Source of the DNA: PNON01 sp963757065
Lineage (GTDB): Bacteria > Chloroflexota > Anaerolineae > Anaerolineales > Anaerolineaceae
NCBI GenBank assembly: GCA_963757065.1
Contig: CAVWQC010000007.1
Coordinates: forward strand, 868,001 to 932,000
Reading direction: 5' to 3'
Length of the DNA: 64,000 nt
Under the pieces are notes generated by a model. The model was not told the origin of the DNA. It saw only the letters and a program-made list of their open reading frames with translations, and made no database searches. Every line of letters begins with the position of its first letter. Position 1 is the first letter of the stretch. A program made the position numbers and the translations under genes. This document shows, one piece after another, positions 37,301-46,528 of this stretch.

Positions 37301-39733
37301 TTATTCATAGGATAATACTTCCCGGATTGTTAATCGGGCAGCATTGCGGGCAGGTAGGATGGATGCAATGGCAGATAGCACTAATACAACAATGAGCCAT
37401 AATAAATATCCATCCCAGGTGATTTTTGTGTCTATCGGTGAATTGAAGACTGCTAAACTGACGATCGATGCGAGCATATAAGTGATCGGGAATGACAACA
37501 ATGCTCCGAGCAGCCAGGATATTCCACCTATCACTACTCCTTCCAGAATTACCATGCGCATGATTACTTTATCGACTGCTCCTATTGACCGCATAATTCC
37601 AATTTCACGCGTCCGCTCCATTACATTCATACTCATGGTACCTGTAAGGCCGATACTTCCTACCGAAGCAGTCAGGATAGCCATGATCAAAAGGAATGTA
37701 ACCAGGATATCCAGACTCTCTGATGCTGTTTTTAATGTGGCACTGCCTGTCTGCGCTTCTTCTAATTTATAACCCTGTGCCCGAAAGTGTTCATCCAGTT
37801 TTTCGCTCATCGACTGCTGGAATGCAGGATCATGGCTGGATGTGACCACACGGAAGGAATAGGATTTATTGGCCAGGTGAGTCAGGTGGGATATATATTC
37901 ATAGGTACTGTATGCAATTGTCCCCTCCTGGTCAACGAACTTAAAAATTCCAACGACCAACCAATCATCTTCCTTGCCATTTACTTTCATATGGATGGAT
38001 TCTCCAGGCTTAAGGTTGGGGAATTTATCAAGGATGTTCTCACTTAAGGTTAGCGATTTTTCATCTCCCGGTTGAAGCCATCTACCTGTGATGAGAATTG
38101 GAGATACCAGGGTGGATCTTGCGGGTGGGGCAAGGATGACCATGTTATCTGCTGTGGTTCCATCCGGAAAGAGGGCTTCTCCTTCGGCAAATGCCCAGCC
38201 TTCAGTTCTCACAACTCCCGGGACTTTAAGAGCTTCAAGCTCCACTTTGTCCAATCTATAGGGTTGATTGAAATCCATTGTCAGATCAGCAGTAAAATAT
38301 TTTCCGATCTGATCGATGTAATCATGTAATGTCACCCGGACATTGAACACTGCAATAAAAATTGCACCGCCCATTGTCAATGTAAAAAGGGTGAGGATCA
38401 ACCGGCCTTTGCGCCTAAAAATATTTCGAAATGCAATCAACATCGGTCGGGGAAAATGGATTCCGCGTTTGGAAAAGAAATGATTAATACGACCCTGAAG
38501 TGATGTCTCAGATGGGTGTTGTTTTTCCAGCACCTGATTGCTGGAAGTCTCTGTTTGAACCAGATCATTACTTAATGCACGTTGAATTTTGATTTTCGAT
38601 CCCTTAATAATTGGGTTCAAACCTACCAGGAGTGGAATCCCTAGTCCGACGATAATCTGGATCAAAAGGGCAAGTGGAATGATCCGGTAATAAAGCAGGG
38701 AGAAATTTAGTTTATCGGCAATAAATGCTGAAAGGGCATAGGCACCCTGGCCACCCAATGGTATAGCAATTGCCAAAGAAATGAGGCTGAAAATTAAGAT
38801 CAAAACGATGTACATTCCGAGGATTTGATTCTCCCTGCCCCCGACAAGTTTCATAACACCTATAAATCGCAAATGTTGATTTAGTAGAGATGAGAGAGTG
38901 TTGGCTATTAATGAACTGCTGAGGAATAGTATTAATATCCCCAATGCTCCAAGGATTCCCAGAATAGCCTGAACAGTGGAACCCAATGGATGTTCATTCG
39001 TTTTCATCAAACGGGTCCGGATGACAGCTATATTATTTTTTTCAACTTTGTCTTTGATATCAGCTGATAGCTGACGCAGATGGTCCTCATCATTCTTACC
39101 GTCGGTTGCGACAACGAATAACCGGTTGAATTCATCAGGTTGGTGCAACGAAACCAGGGAATCCATTGAAATGTAAGCAAATGGAGCAGCCAGGAAATCA
39201 CCGGCAGAGGTGGTCTGGTCTTGTACTATCCCGTTAACTTTCAGCTTCTTAATTGACCCGTCTTCCAGTTGGATTTCAAGATCACTCCCAATAGCCGCAT
39301 TAATTTTGGCTGTTGCTTTCTTTTCCAGGAGGAGTTCTCCCTTACCCGGTTCCGATTCTCCGGAAATTTTTCTCAAAAGGTTAATATTAGATTCTTTGTA
39401 ATTATCTACAGCAACAAAGTTAAATTTCATCCACTTTACGCTGCCAGGAGTTCTTACCCGGATCGTAAATATATTCCTGCCTTCAGCTTGTGCAACCCCC
39501 TTCATACTTTTAATGGTATCGATCAGGTCATCGGTAAAATAACCTGTCCTTACCTCAACATTCATCGGGTTATTCGCAGCAAAACTTGCACTCATGTCGT
39601 TGGATATGATCGCGTATGCACCGGCAATCACCCCAATGGAAAAAACACCAATAGCAATAGAAAAAACAACAAGCAAGGTGCGCATCTTGTTATCTACAAG
39701 GTCGTGGATCACCTTACGCCAACGTGGACGCAT
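37301..39733 (-). CDS. ABC transporter permease with two FtsX units
   Basis: 810 residues: N-terminal helix and large external domain, three helices near the middle (ILGALGILILFLSSSLIANT on), a second helix-domain unit starting RRKGRLILTLFTLTMGG, and three C-terminal helices with the FtsX motif MERTREIGIMRSIGAVDKV. Intact throughout. It would be the membrane part of a lipoprotein- or drug-type exporter with the two ATPases upstream and the HlyD-like adaptor downstream. Its start overlaps the stop of the upstream ATPase gene. Confidence 0.9.
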   Translation of the reverse strand: MRPRWRKVIHDLVDNKMRTLLVVFSIAIGVFSIGVIAGAYAIISNDMSASFAANNPMNVEVRTGYFTDDLIDTIKSMKGVAQAEGRNIFTIRVRTPGSVKWMKFNFVAVDNYKESNINLLRKISGESEPGKGELLLEKKATAKINAAIGSDLEIQLEDGSIKKLKVNGIVQDQTTSAGDFLAAPFAYISMDSLVSLHQPDEFNRLFVVATDGKNDEDHLRQLSADIKDKVEKNNIAVIRTRLMKTNEHPLGSTVQAILGILGALGILILFLSSSLIANTLSSLLNQHLRFIGVMKLVGGRENQILGMYIVLILIFSLISLAIAIPLGGQGAYALSAFIADKLNFSLLYYRIIPLALLIQIIVGLGIPLLVGLNPIIKGSKIKIQRALSNDLVQTETSSNQVLEKQHPSETSLQGRINHFFSKRGIHFPRPMLIAFRNIFRRKGRLILTLFTLTMGGAIFIAVFNVRVTLHDYIDQIGKYFTADLTMDFNQPYRLDKVELEALKVPGVVRTEGWAFAEGEALFPDGTTADNMVILAPPARSTLVSPILITGRWLQPGDEKSLTLSENILDKFPNLKPGESIHMKVNGKEDDWLVVGIFKFVDQEGTIAYSTYEYISHLTHLANKSYSFRVVTSSHDPAFQQSMSEKLDEHFRAQGYKLEEAQTGSATLKTASESLDILVTFLLIMAILTASVGSIGLTGTMSMNVMERTREIGIMRSIGAVDKVIMRMVILEGVVIGGISWLLGALLSFPITYMLASIVSLAVFNSPIDTKITWDGYLLWLIVVLVLSAIASILPARNAARLTIREVLSYE

Positions 39734-40882
39734 TATCTTCCACCTCCAAATAGTTTTCCGAGGAAGGATCTACGCCTGTCAGACATTCTATTTTCCTGAA
39801 TCCTATCCTGAACGATTTGTGAAAGAGCTTCCCGCGTCAGGGGGGATTGTTGTAACAGATCATTAAACTTGGCACCTGGTAAGAGAGCCAATTCAACAGG
39901 TGACTCAGGGCCGGCGCGCACGTTTGCAATTGTTTTTCCGCCACGGATCAATTCTATTTCGCCGAAGAATTGGCCGGGGGTCAATCTGGCAATGGTGATA
40001 TCTTCTTTTTTTGAACCCTGAAGCACTACCTCGACTGTTCCAGACTGGATTAAGAAAAAAGTATCTATGTGGACTCCATTCTTGATGATTGTCTCACCCG
40101 GTTCGAAAGAAGCGAATTCCAATAATTTGGTCACCTCCAACATCTTCTTGTGAGTCAACAATGGAAAGGCTCGAACGATGGATTCATTGATAAGTAGCCC
40201 ATCAGCAATAACAATATTCCTCGAGGTTCTTGAAGTTAAGGATGGATCATGCGTAACCATAGCGATGGTCCTACCCTCTTCCACAAGCTGCTCAAATAAT
40301 TGGATAATATTATCGGTCGAACGGGAGTCCAGGTTACCGGTCGGTTCGTCAGCAACGATCAAAGGAGGATCAGTCGCTAACGATCTGGCAATCGCTGCGC
40401 TTTGTTGCTGGCCGGTCGATACAGCGATCGGGAGTTTATTTGCGAATTTTGCAAGTCCGACCATGTCAAGCAACTCCATGGCGCGTTTTGGGCGTTCATC
40501 AAAACTTGAGGTAGTTAATGTAATCCATCGGGAGCATGACATTCTCAAGCAATGTTAACATAGGAAGAAGCTGAAAGAATTGAAAAACGATACCCAGGTT
40601 TTTCCCACGCCAGAGCGACCGTTGGCTTTCATTCATGGAATAGATATCCACATTATTGACATGGACCAAACCGGAAGTGGGAAAATCTATTCCGGTAACC
40701 ATGTTGAGCAAGGTAGACTTTCCACTTCCCGATTTTCCAATAATGGAAACAAATTCTCCCTGGTACAAAGTAAGGTCAATTCCCTTTAAAGCCTGAAATT
40801 CGCCTGCGGCATTTTTGTAGGTTTTGACTACCTTTTTAAGGTCAATGATCGACCTTCCCTGGGATGTCATATTTGCCACCAT
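39733..40882 (-). CDS. ABC transporter ATPase fused to a cyclic-nucleotide-binding domain, one frame change
   Basis: About 382 residues after joining. ATPase domain: Walker A GKSGSGKST, then after the frame change AVSTGQQQSAAIARSLA in place of the normal LSGGQ signature, and Walker B LIVADEPTGNLD. The C-terminal ~130 residues (EFASFEPGETIIKNGVHID, GQFFGEIELIRGG) form a cNMP-binding domain. One extra base near 40500-40545 joins PMDYINYL to the rest. The fusion suggests gating of the exporter by a nucleotide or other small ligand. The degenerate signature suggests an asymmetric pair with the next ATPase. Confidence 0.85.
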
Positions 40883-41622
40883 CTTTTCTTTTTGGCATCC
40901 ATTTTTGTTTCTTCTATTACAGAAGCAGGAACGATTTCCCCATCCTGCAGTTGGATGTGCCGGGAAAAACGCGGTGCGAGGCTGTTATCATGTGTCACCA
41001 TGATGATAGTCTTTCCGGTGGATAACAAATGGTCGAAGACTTCAAAAATATGTTCTGCTGTCACAGAATCGAGACTTCCTGTAGGTTCATCGGCTACAAG
41101 AATTGGTGGATCATTGGCTAAAGCTCGCGCTATAGCGACCCGCTGTTGTTGACCTCCCGAGATATAAGCAGGTAATTTATTGGCATGTTCATCCAATTCA
41201 ACCAGATGTAATAGATCCAATGCTTTTGATTTACTTTCTCCCTTTTTAAAGGTGCCACAAAGATCAAGGGGAAGCATAATATTTTCGAGAAGGGTCAGCA
41301 TTGGCAAGAGTTGGAAGGATTGGTAAATCACCCCCATGTTGATTCCACGCCAAAGTGCCAATTGGTTTTCATTTAATGAATGTATGGAAACGGGATCGCC
41401 ATTACTATGCACGATCACCTCACCTGAAGAGATATTGTCCACTCCGGTGATCATATTTAATAAGGTGGATTTTCCAGCCCCGGATTTGCCGATAATGCCA
41501 AAATACTCCCCGGCATTGATTTCCAACGAGATTTTCTTTAAGGCAGAAAAATCCCCTGCAGCAGATTTATAGATTTTATCCACTTCAAGTAATTGAATGA
41601 GTGGATTGGAATTAGGCAACAA
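40867..41622 (-). CDS. ABC transporter ATP-binding protein (MacB/LolD type), first gene of the exporter operon
   Basis: 251 residues, canonical motifs: Walker A GKSGAGKST, signature ISGGQQQRVAIARALA, Walker B ILVADEPTGSLD, H-loop VTHDN. It resembles the ATPase part of the next gene closely and overlaps it by 16 bases. The pair probably forms a heterodimer on the FtsX-like permease. Confidence 0.92.
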   Translation of the reverse strand: MLPNSNPLIQLLEVDKIYKSAAGDFSALKKISLEINAGEYFGIIGKSGAGKSTLLNMITGVDNISSGEVIVHSNGDPVSIHSLNENQLALWRGINMGVIYQSFQLLPMLTLLENIMLPLDLCGTFKKGESKSKALDLLHLVELDEHANKLPAYISGGQQQRVAIARALANDPPILVADEPTGSLDSVTAEHIFEVFDHLLSTGKTIIMVTHDNSLAPRFSRHIQLQDGEIVPASVIEETKMDAKKKRWWQI

Positions 41623-41856
41623 AATATGACCCCGGAAAAATATTATTTCTTGAAAGTAAATAAGAAAATATCATACATTGTATATCTTACCACCCGGGGC
41701 TGAAATATAAGTATGTCTAAGGATAGATTAACCTTATCCCACTGGTGGCGGATGTAATCTGTGACCACTACAAAGTATCATTAATGGTGTACCAAGCCCA
41801 TAAGGTAGCTCAAACCAGGTCTTCTCAGCAATTATGAATGTTATACAAAATCTATA
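41623..41856. other. Intergenic region upstream of the LacI-type gene
   Basis: AT-rich, no ORF supported. It must hold the promoter of the minus-strand exporter operon, but no convincing -35/-10 pair was seen there. The plus-strand promoter and operator that follow are listed separately. Confidence 0.4.
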
Positions 41857-41885
41857 TTGACTCTGAATATTATTTACTATATAAT
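41857..41885 (+). promoter_or_regulatory. Sigma70 promoter of the lacI-type sugar operon
   Basis: TTGACT (41857-41862), exactly 17 bases, TATAAT (41880-41885). Very close to consensus. Confidence 0.85.
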
Positions 41886-41898
41886 GTAAGAGCTTACA
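41885..41898. promoter_or_regulatory. LacI-family operator over the transcription start
   Basis: TGTAAGAGCTTACA, inverted 6-bp arms around AG, directly after the -10 box. The position over the start site implies repression, most simply by the LacI protein encoded 30 bases downstream. Confidence 0.65.
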
Positions 41899-41927
41899 TA
41901 AAAGTAGTTACAATATATTGGAAATAA

Positions 41928-42917
41928 ATGCCAAATTTGCCCCCTACCATTTATGATGTAGCAAGAGAAGCAGGCGTGAGTATCGCTACTGTTTCAAGAG
42001 TATTAAATTTTCCATTACGAGTAAATTCCAAAACCAGAACAACAGTTATGAAGGCTATTGATTTGCTGGGATATGTACCCAAAGCAGAATCACGAGCCAG
42101 AGCGCTTAAAGAAACCAGGCGAATTGGGGTTCTGATACCTTTCTTTACAGCCCCCTCTTTTGTGCAAAGATTAAGGGGAATTTCAACAGTCCTCAACCAG
42201 CACGATTATGAAATGGTGATCTATCCAGTCGATTCCAAGTTGCGTGAAAAAAGTTATTTGGATACTTTACCCATGCATAAGGCTTTAGATGGATTGATCA
42301 TTGTCTCACAAGTTATTGATTCCACAATTGCGCTACGACTTCTTGAGAATAAACTCGAAACTGTGGTTATTGAATTTAATGATCCGAACTTCACCACTTT
42401 GGAAATAAATGATGAAGAAGGCGGATCCCTCGCAACGCGTTTTCTAATTGAAAAAGGATACAAGCGAGTAGCGTTCATTGGAGGACAACAAAAGCCATTA
42501 TTTGGGGTGAATCCAATAATTAAAAGAATGGCTGGGTATAACAAAGTTATGAAGGAAGCAAAGATTAATCTTCCGAAAGAGTATTGTCAGGAGTATGCCA
42601 TGGAACCTGCGCATCTATTGGAAGACTTAATTCAGTTAGGGTTGCCATTAGCAATTTTCGCGGCCACAGATCTTCAAGCAATCGCACTGATCAAGGAGGC
42701 CAGAAAACTCGGCCTTCGAGTTCCCATGGACGTTGCAATTATTGGGTTTGATGATATCGACATGGCTGAATATTTCGGGTTAACAACAGTTCATCAACCA
42801 TTGGATGAATCTGGAAGGATCGGGGCAGAGCTATTGATCTCCAGGCTGACAGATCCCTCCCAAACCATCCAGCATATACAGTTACCATTGAGCATTGTTG
42901 AAAGGGAGACAGTATAG
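41928..42917 (+). CDS. LacI family transcriptional regulator
   Basis: 329 residues. N-terminal helix-turn-helix and hinge (IYDVAREAGVSIATVSRVLN), followed by a periplasmic-binding-protein-like sensor domain (RRIGVLIPFFTAPSFVQ; GFDDIDMAEYFGLTTVHQP). It is expected to control the sugar importer encoded downstream and itself. The ligand is unknown; the transporter suggests an oligosaccharide. Confidence 0.94.
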   Translation: MPNLPPTIYDVAREAGVSIATVSRVLNFPLRVNSKTRTTVMKAIDLLGYVPKAESRARALKETRRIGVLIPFFTAPSFVQRLRGISTVLNQHDYEMVIYPVDSKLREKSYLDTLPMHKALDGLIIVSQVIDSTIALRLLENKLETVVIEFNDPNFTTLEINDEEGGSLATRFLIEKGYKRVAFIGGQQKPLFGVNPIIKRMAGYNKVMKEAKINLPKEYCQEYAMEPAHLLEDLIQLGLPLAIFAATDLQAIALIKEARKLGLRVPMDVAIIGFDDIDMAEYFGLTTVHQPLDESGRIGAELLISRLTDPSQTIQHIQLPLSIVERETV

Positions 42918-43019
42918 TGCTACTATGGATTCGCATGAGGAGGTGGTAGAGAAAAATTTCGTATTGTAATGTCAATTAATTAAATCAAATAGATTTATTA
43001 CCAAATTTTGGAGGAAGAA

Positions 43020-44442
43020 ATGAAACATTTGTGGAGAATTACCGCAGTACTTGTTCTGGCATCCATGGTATTAGCTGCCTGCGCAACGCCTACCGCTGCC
43101 CCCGCAGCACCAGCTGCACCTGCTGCCCCCGCTGCACCCGCAGCTCCTGCTGCACCAGTAGCCACCGAAGTACCCGCTGCTCCCGCTGCACCCGCTGCAA
43201 CTGGAGAAGTTTATTACCTGAATTTCAAGCCGGAAGTTGCTGAAATTTATGCAAAGATCGCAGATGCCTATAAGGCAGAGACTGGTAATACGCTTAAAGT
43301 TGTAACTGCTGCTTCAGGAACTTACGAGCAAACATTAAAATCAGAAATTGCCAAAGCAGATGCACCAGTATTATTCCAGATCAATGGTCCAGTAGGTTAT
43401 CAATCCTGGAAGGATTACACAGCAGATTTGAAAGACACTGAGCTGTATAAGCACCTAACCGATAAGACCATGGCTGTGACTGATGGTGATGGTGTTTATG
43501 GACTTCCATATGTGGTTGAAGGGTATGGCATCATCTACAACAATGCCATCATGACCAAGTATTTTGCATTACCTGGTGCCAAAGCAAAATCCATGGATGA
43601 AGTCAACAATTTTGCTATGCTCAAAGCAGTTGTTGAAGACATGACTGCTCAGAAAGCAGCATTAGGGATTGAAGGTGTATTTTCATCCACTTCACTAAAG
43701 CCCGGTGAAGACTGGCGCTGGCAGACACATCTTGCCAATGTCCCTGTTTTTTATGAGTGGAGGGATAACAACGTTAGCCTTGCAAGTGATGCAACCAAGG
43801 AAATCAAATTCCAATATTCAGATAACTTCAAGAATATCTTTGATCTGTATCTGAATAACTCTGTTACAGATCCCAAGTTGCTTGGTAGTAAAAGCGTCGA
43901 TGATTCCATGGCAGAGTTCGCCTTGGGTCGTTCTGCAATGGTACAAAACGGCAACTGGGCTTGGGGTCAGATCTCTGGTGTTGATGGAAATACAGTCAAA
44001 GCAGAAGATGTAAAATTCCTGCCCATCTATAACGGTATGGCTGGTGAGGAAAAACAGTCGATCAGTGTTGGAACTGAAAACTTCTTCGCCATCAATAAAC
44101 AGGCTTCCCCTGAGAAACAGAAACTTGCTGCAGACTTCATCTACTGGCTATTCAGCAGCCCGACCGGTAAAGCATTCGTTACCAATGATCTGAAATTCAT
44201 TGCTCCATTCGACACATTTGCCGACAACGAGAAACCGTCAGATCCTTTGGCCAAAGAAGTGCTCCGCTATACGAGCAACACCAACCTGTACAATGTCGCA
44301 TGGAATTTTGTCAAATTCCCGAATCAGACATTCAAAGACAATTTTGGCGCAGCCCTGCTTGCAATATGCACAGGGTACAATGCAATGGGATGCAGTAAAA
44401 CAACTTGTTGTTGACCAGTGGAAGATTGAAAGCAATAAGTAG
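43020..44442 (+). CDS. Sugar ABC transporter substrate-binding lipoprotein (family 1), frame change near the end
   Basis: Start at ATG 43020 (GGAGG before it), not the TTG at 43008. Lipobox LAAC is followed by a 13-fold Ala/Ala/Pro-type spacer and then a MalE-like domain (GVYGLPYVVEGYGIIYNN; MVQNGNWAWGQ). The first frame ends at 44414 with an unlikely tail (CTGYNAMGCSKTTCC). The next frame gives YAQGTMQWDAVKQLVVDQWK, a usual C-terminus. One extra base near 44358-44364 restores 473 residues. Confidence 0.9.
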
Positions 44443-44465
44443 AGAATAGATTTTGATTGTTTTAT

Positions 44466-44496
44466 CACCCCGCACTATAATGAATAGTGCGGGGTG
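44466..44496. other. Strong intercistronic hairpin between binding protein and permease genes
   Basis: Perfect 13-bp stem CACCCCGCACTAT/ATAGTGCGGGGTG with a 5-base loop, 24 bases after the binding-protein stop. There is no T-run, so it more likely blocks 3' decay or partly attenuates transcription, keeping binding protein in excess over permease. Confidence 0.75.
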
Positions 44497-44545
44497 CGTT
44501 ATAATTTTATAGTATCAGAAAATTCTGCAAGGCAGGAGAATTAAC

Positions 44546-45391
44546 GTGCAAAAAATGCCAAAATTGTTTTATGCGTTTTTTACCCTCCCGACCATCATTG
44601 CCTTCTTAATTGCATTCCTAATCCCGTTTCTTTTAGGTATTTATCTTTCATTTACCGAGTTCACAACAGTAACCAATTCGCATTGGGTGGGAGTCGGTAA
44701 CTATATTCTCGCTTTTTCGGATGATAAAAACTTTTTAAACGCTGCAATATTTACTGCAAAATTTGCAGTAGTATCAATTATACTGATCAATGTTTTTGCA
44801 TTTTTACTTGCCTTGCTTCTCACCCGAAAAATAAAAGGTACCAATGTTTTTCGAACAGTGTTCTTCATGCCAAACCTTATCGGGGGAATTGTACTTGGAT
44901 ATATATGGCAGTTACTGATCAACGGAGTACTCATAAAATTTGGTGTTGATATAACATTCAGCGCCAATTATGGCTTCTGGGGGTTGGTCGTTTTGATGAA
45001 CTGGCAGATGGTTGGATACATGATGATCATATATATTGCCGGTATCCAGGGAATCCCAACAGAATTGATCGAAGCGGCCAAAATTGATGGTGCAAATTCC
45101 TGGCAAACACTAAGAAGTATTATTATTCCAATGGTAATGCCGGCTGTTACCATTTGTACATTCCTGACGGTCACCAACTCATTCAAGCTTTTTGACCAAA
45201 ACCTGGCTCTTACCGCAGGTGCTCCGGGGAGAGCATCAGCCATGCTGGCCCTTGATATTTTCAATACTTTTTATGGCCGGGTTGGTTCTGAAGGTGTGGG
45301 TCAGGCAAAAGCTGTCATGTTTTTCTTAATTGTCGGCCTCATTGTGATGCTGCAGTTACTTTTAACCAGAAAGAGGGAGGTTGAAAGCTGA
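44546..45391 (+). CDS. Sugar ABC transporter permease, MalF/UgpA type
   Basis: 281 residues with about six membrane helices and the EAA loop ELIEAAKIDGANSWQTLRSI that docks the ATPase. The N-terminus resembles the UgpA/MsmF group. Its last base overlaps the next start. No dedicated ATPase gene is present in this cluster; a shared MsmX-like ATPase would be needed. Confidence 0.93.
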   Translation: MQKMPKLFYAFFTLPTIIAFLIAFLIPFLLGIYLSFTEFTTVTNSHWVGVGNYILAFSDDKNFLNAAIFTAKFAVVSIILINVFAFLLALLLTRKIKGTNVFRTVFFMPNLIGGIVLGYIWQLLINGVLIKFGVDITFSANYGFWGLVVLMNWQMVGYMMIIYIAGIQGIPTELIEAAKIDGANSWQTLRSIIIPMVMPAVTICTFLTVTNSFKLFDQNLALTAGAPGRASAMLALDIFNTFYGRVGSEGVGQAKAVMFFLIVGLIVMLQLLLTRKREVES

Positions 45392-46231
45392 TGAATACAA
45401 AAAATCGCACTCAGGATCTTCTATTATTTGTTTTTTTATGTATTCTGGCAATATTATTTTTAACCCCCATCCTGCTGGTTTTGATGAATTCTTTCAAAGG
45501 CAGATTTTTTATTTCTGACACCCCCTTCGCACTACCCACTGCTCAGACATTTGCCGGAATAAAGAATTATATTAGCGGAATTGCAAAAACCGGGTTTCTC
45601 TCCAGCTTTCGGTTATTCACTATTTATTACTGTATTTTCCGTGGGTACCATCGTGCTGTTTACATCCATGACTGCATGGTGTATCACCCGGGTAAAATCA
45701 AAACTAAGCACAGTAATTTATTTTCTGATGGTTTTTTCAATGATCGTTCCATTCCAGATGGTGATGTTTACCATGTCAAAAATGGCGAACATAATGCACT
45801 TGGATAATCCGATAGGAATAATCGTCATTTACCTCGGGTTTGGAGCCGGATTGTCAGTGTTTATATTTCAGCGGCTTTATTAAAGGCATTCCACACGAAA
45901 TTGAAGAAGCAGCAACGATCGATGGCTGTAACCCGATCCAGACTATTCTTTTTAATCGTATTCCCAATTCTTAAACCGATTAGTATTACTGTAGCCATAT
46001 TGAACTACCATGTGGATATGGAATGATTATCTTCTCCCGTATCTTGTGATCGGAAATTCCTATAAGACCATTCCGATTGCAGTTCAATACCTGCAAGGCG
46101 GGTACGGAAGCCGTGATATGGGAGCCATGATGGCGATGCTGGTGCTGGCCATCATCCCAATTGTCGTTTTCTACCTGACCAGCCAGAAGTACATCATCAA
46201 AGGTGTGGTTGCAGGAGCTGTAAAGGGATAA
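45391..46231 (+). CDS. Sugar ABC transporter permease, MalG type, several frame changes
   Basis: Four single extra bases split this gene: near 45603 (FLS to AFGYSLFITVFSV), 45867 (SVFIF to SGFIKGIP), 45948 (to FLIVFPILKP) and 46003 (AILN to TMWIWNDYLLP). Corrected, it has about 278 residues with six helices and the EAA loop EIEEAATIDGCNPIQTIL. All parts are well conserved, so errors in the sequence are a better explanation than decay. Last gene of the lacI-type operon; a terminator follows. Confidence 0.85.
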
Positions 46232-46268
46232 TCCATAAAGTTAAAATATATCGAATACCATTTATCTT

Positions 46269-46300
46269 AGAGTCCAGGTTTTTGATGGACTCTTTGTTTT
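46269..46300 (+). terminator. Terminator of the lacI-type sugar importer operon
   Basis: Stem AGAGTCCA/TGGACTCT with a 9-base loop containing TTTTT, then TTGTTTT. Confidence 0.8.
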
Positions 46301-46411
46301 CTATTGGAATGATCAGATATTCGTTCAGTCATCTATTAGGTATAAACATCTGAAAAGTCAGCCCAGACAATCATATCGGCATACATTTGACGATCGACAT
46401 ATAAATTGGTG

Positions 46412-46441
46412 TTGTCTGACATATTGACGGTTGTCAGACAA
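46412..46441. promoter_or_regulatory. Operator pair in the MFS gene promoter, GntR/FCD-like
   Basis: Perfect 10-bp inverted repeat TTGTCTGACA/TGTCAGACAA with a 10-base centre holding the -35 box. Each arm extends to TTGTC-N-GACA(A/T), which fits the TNGTNNNACNA pattern of FCD-type GntR regulators. The regulator itself is not encoded nearby. Confidence 0.7.
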
Positions 46442-46452
46442 TCTCTTATAAT
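46424..46452 (+). promoter_or_regulatory. Sigma70 promoter of the OFA-type MFS gene
   Basis: TTGACG (46424-46429), 17 bases, TATAAT (46447-46452). Confidence 0.8.
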
Positions 46453-46528
46453 CTCGCAGCTTTAACAGTGGAAACTATAAAGCTGCCATCAACCCTTATC
46501 TTATTTGTGAAAGGTAGAATATTCAATA

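Noticed and set aside
43031..43243. Cys/Ser-rich ORF inside the MalE-like gene
   Set aside because: Frame shadow of the Ala/Pro-rich spacer of the binding protein.
45391..46231. Programmed ribosomal frameshifting in the MalG-like gene and others
   Set aside because: Four shifts in one permease gene and similar ones in many unrelated genes, without a common slippery site, do not fit programmed shifting.
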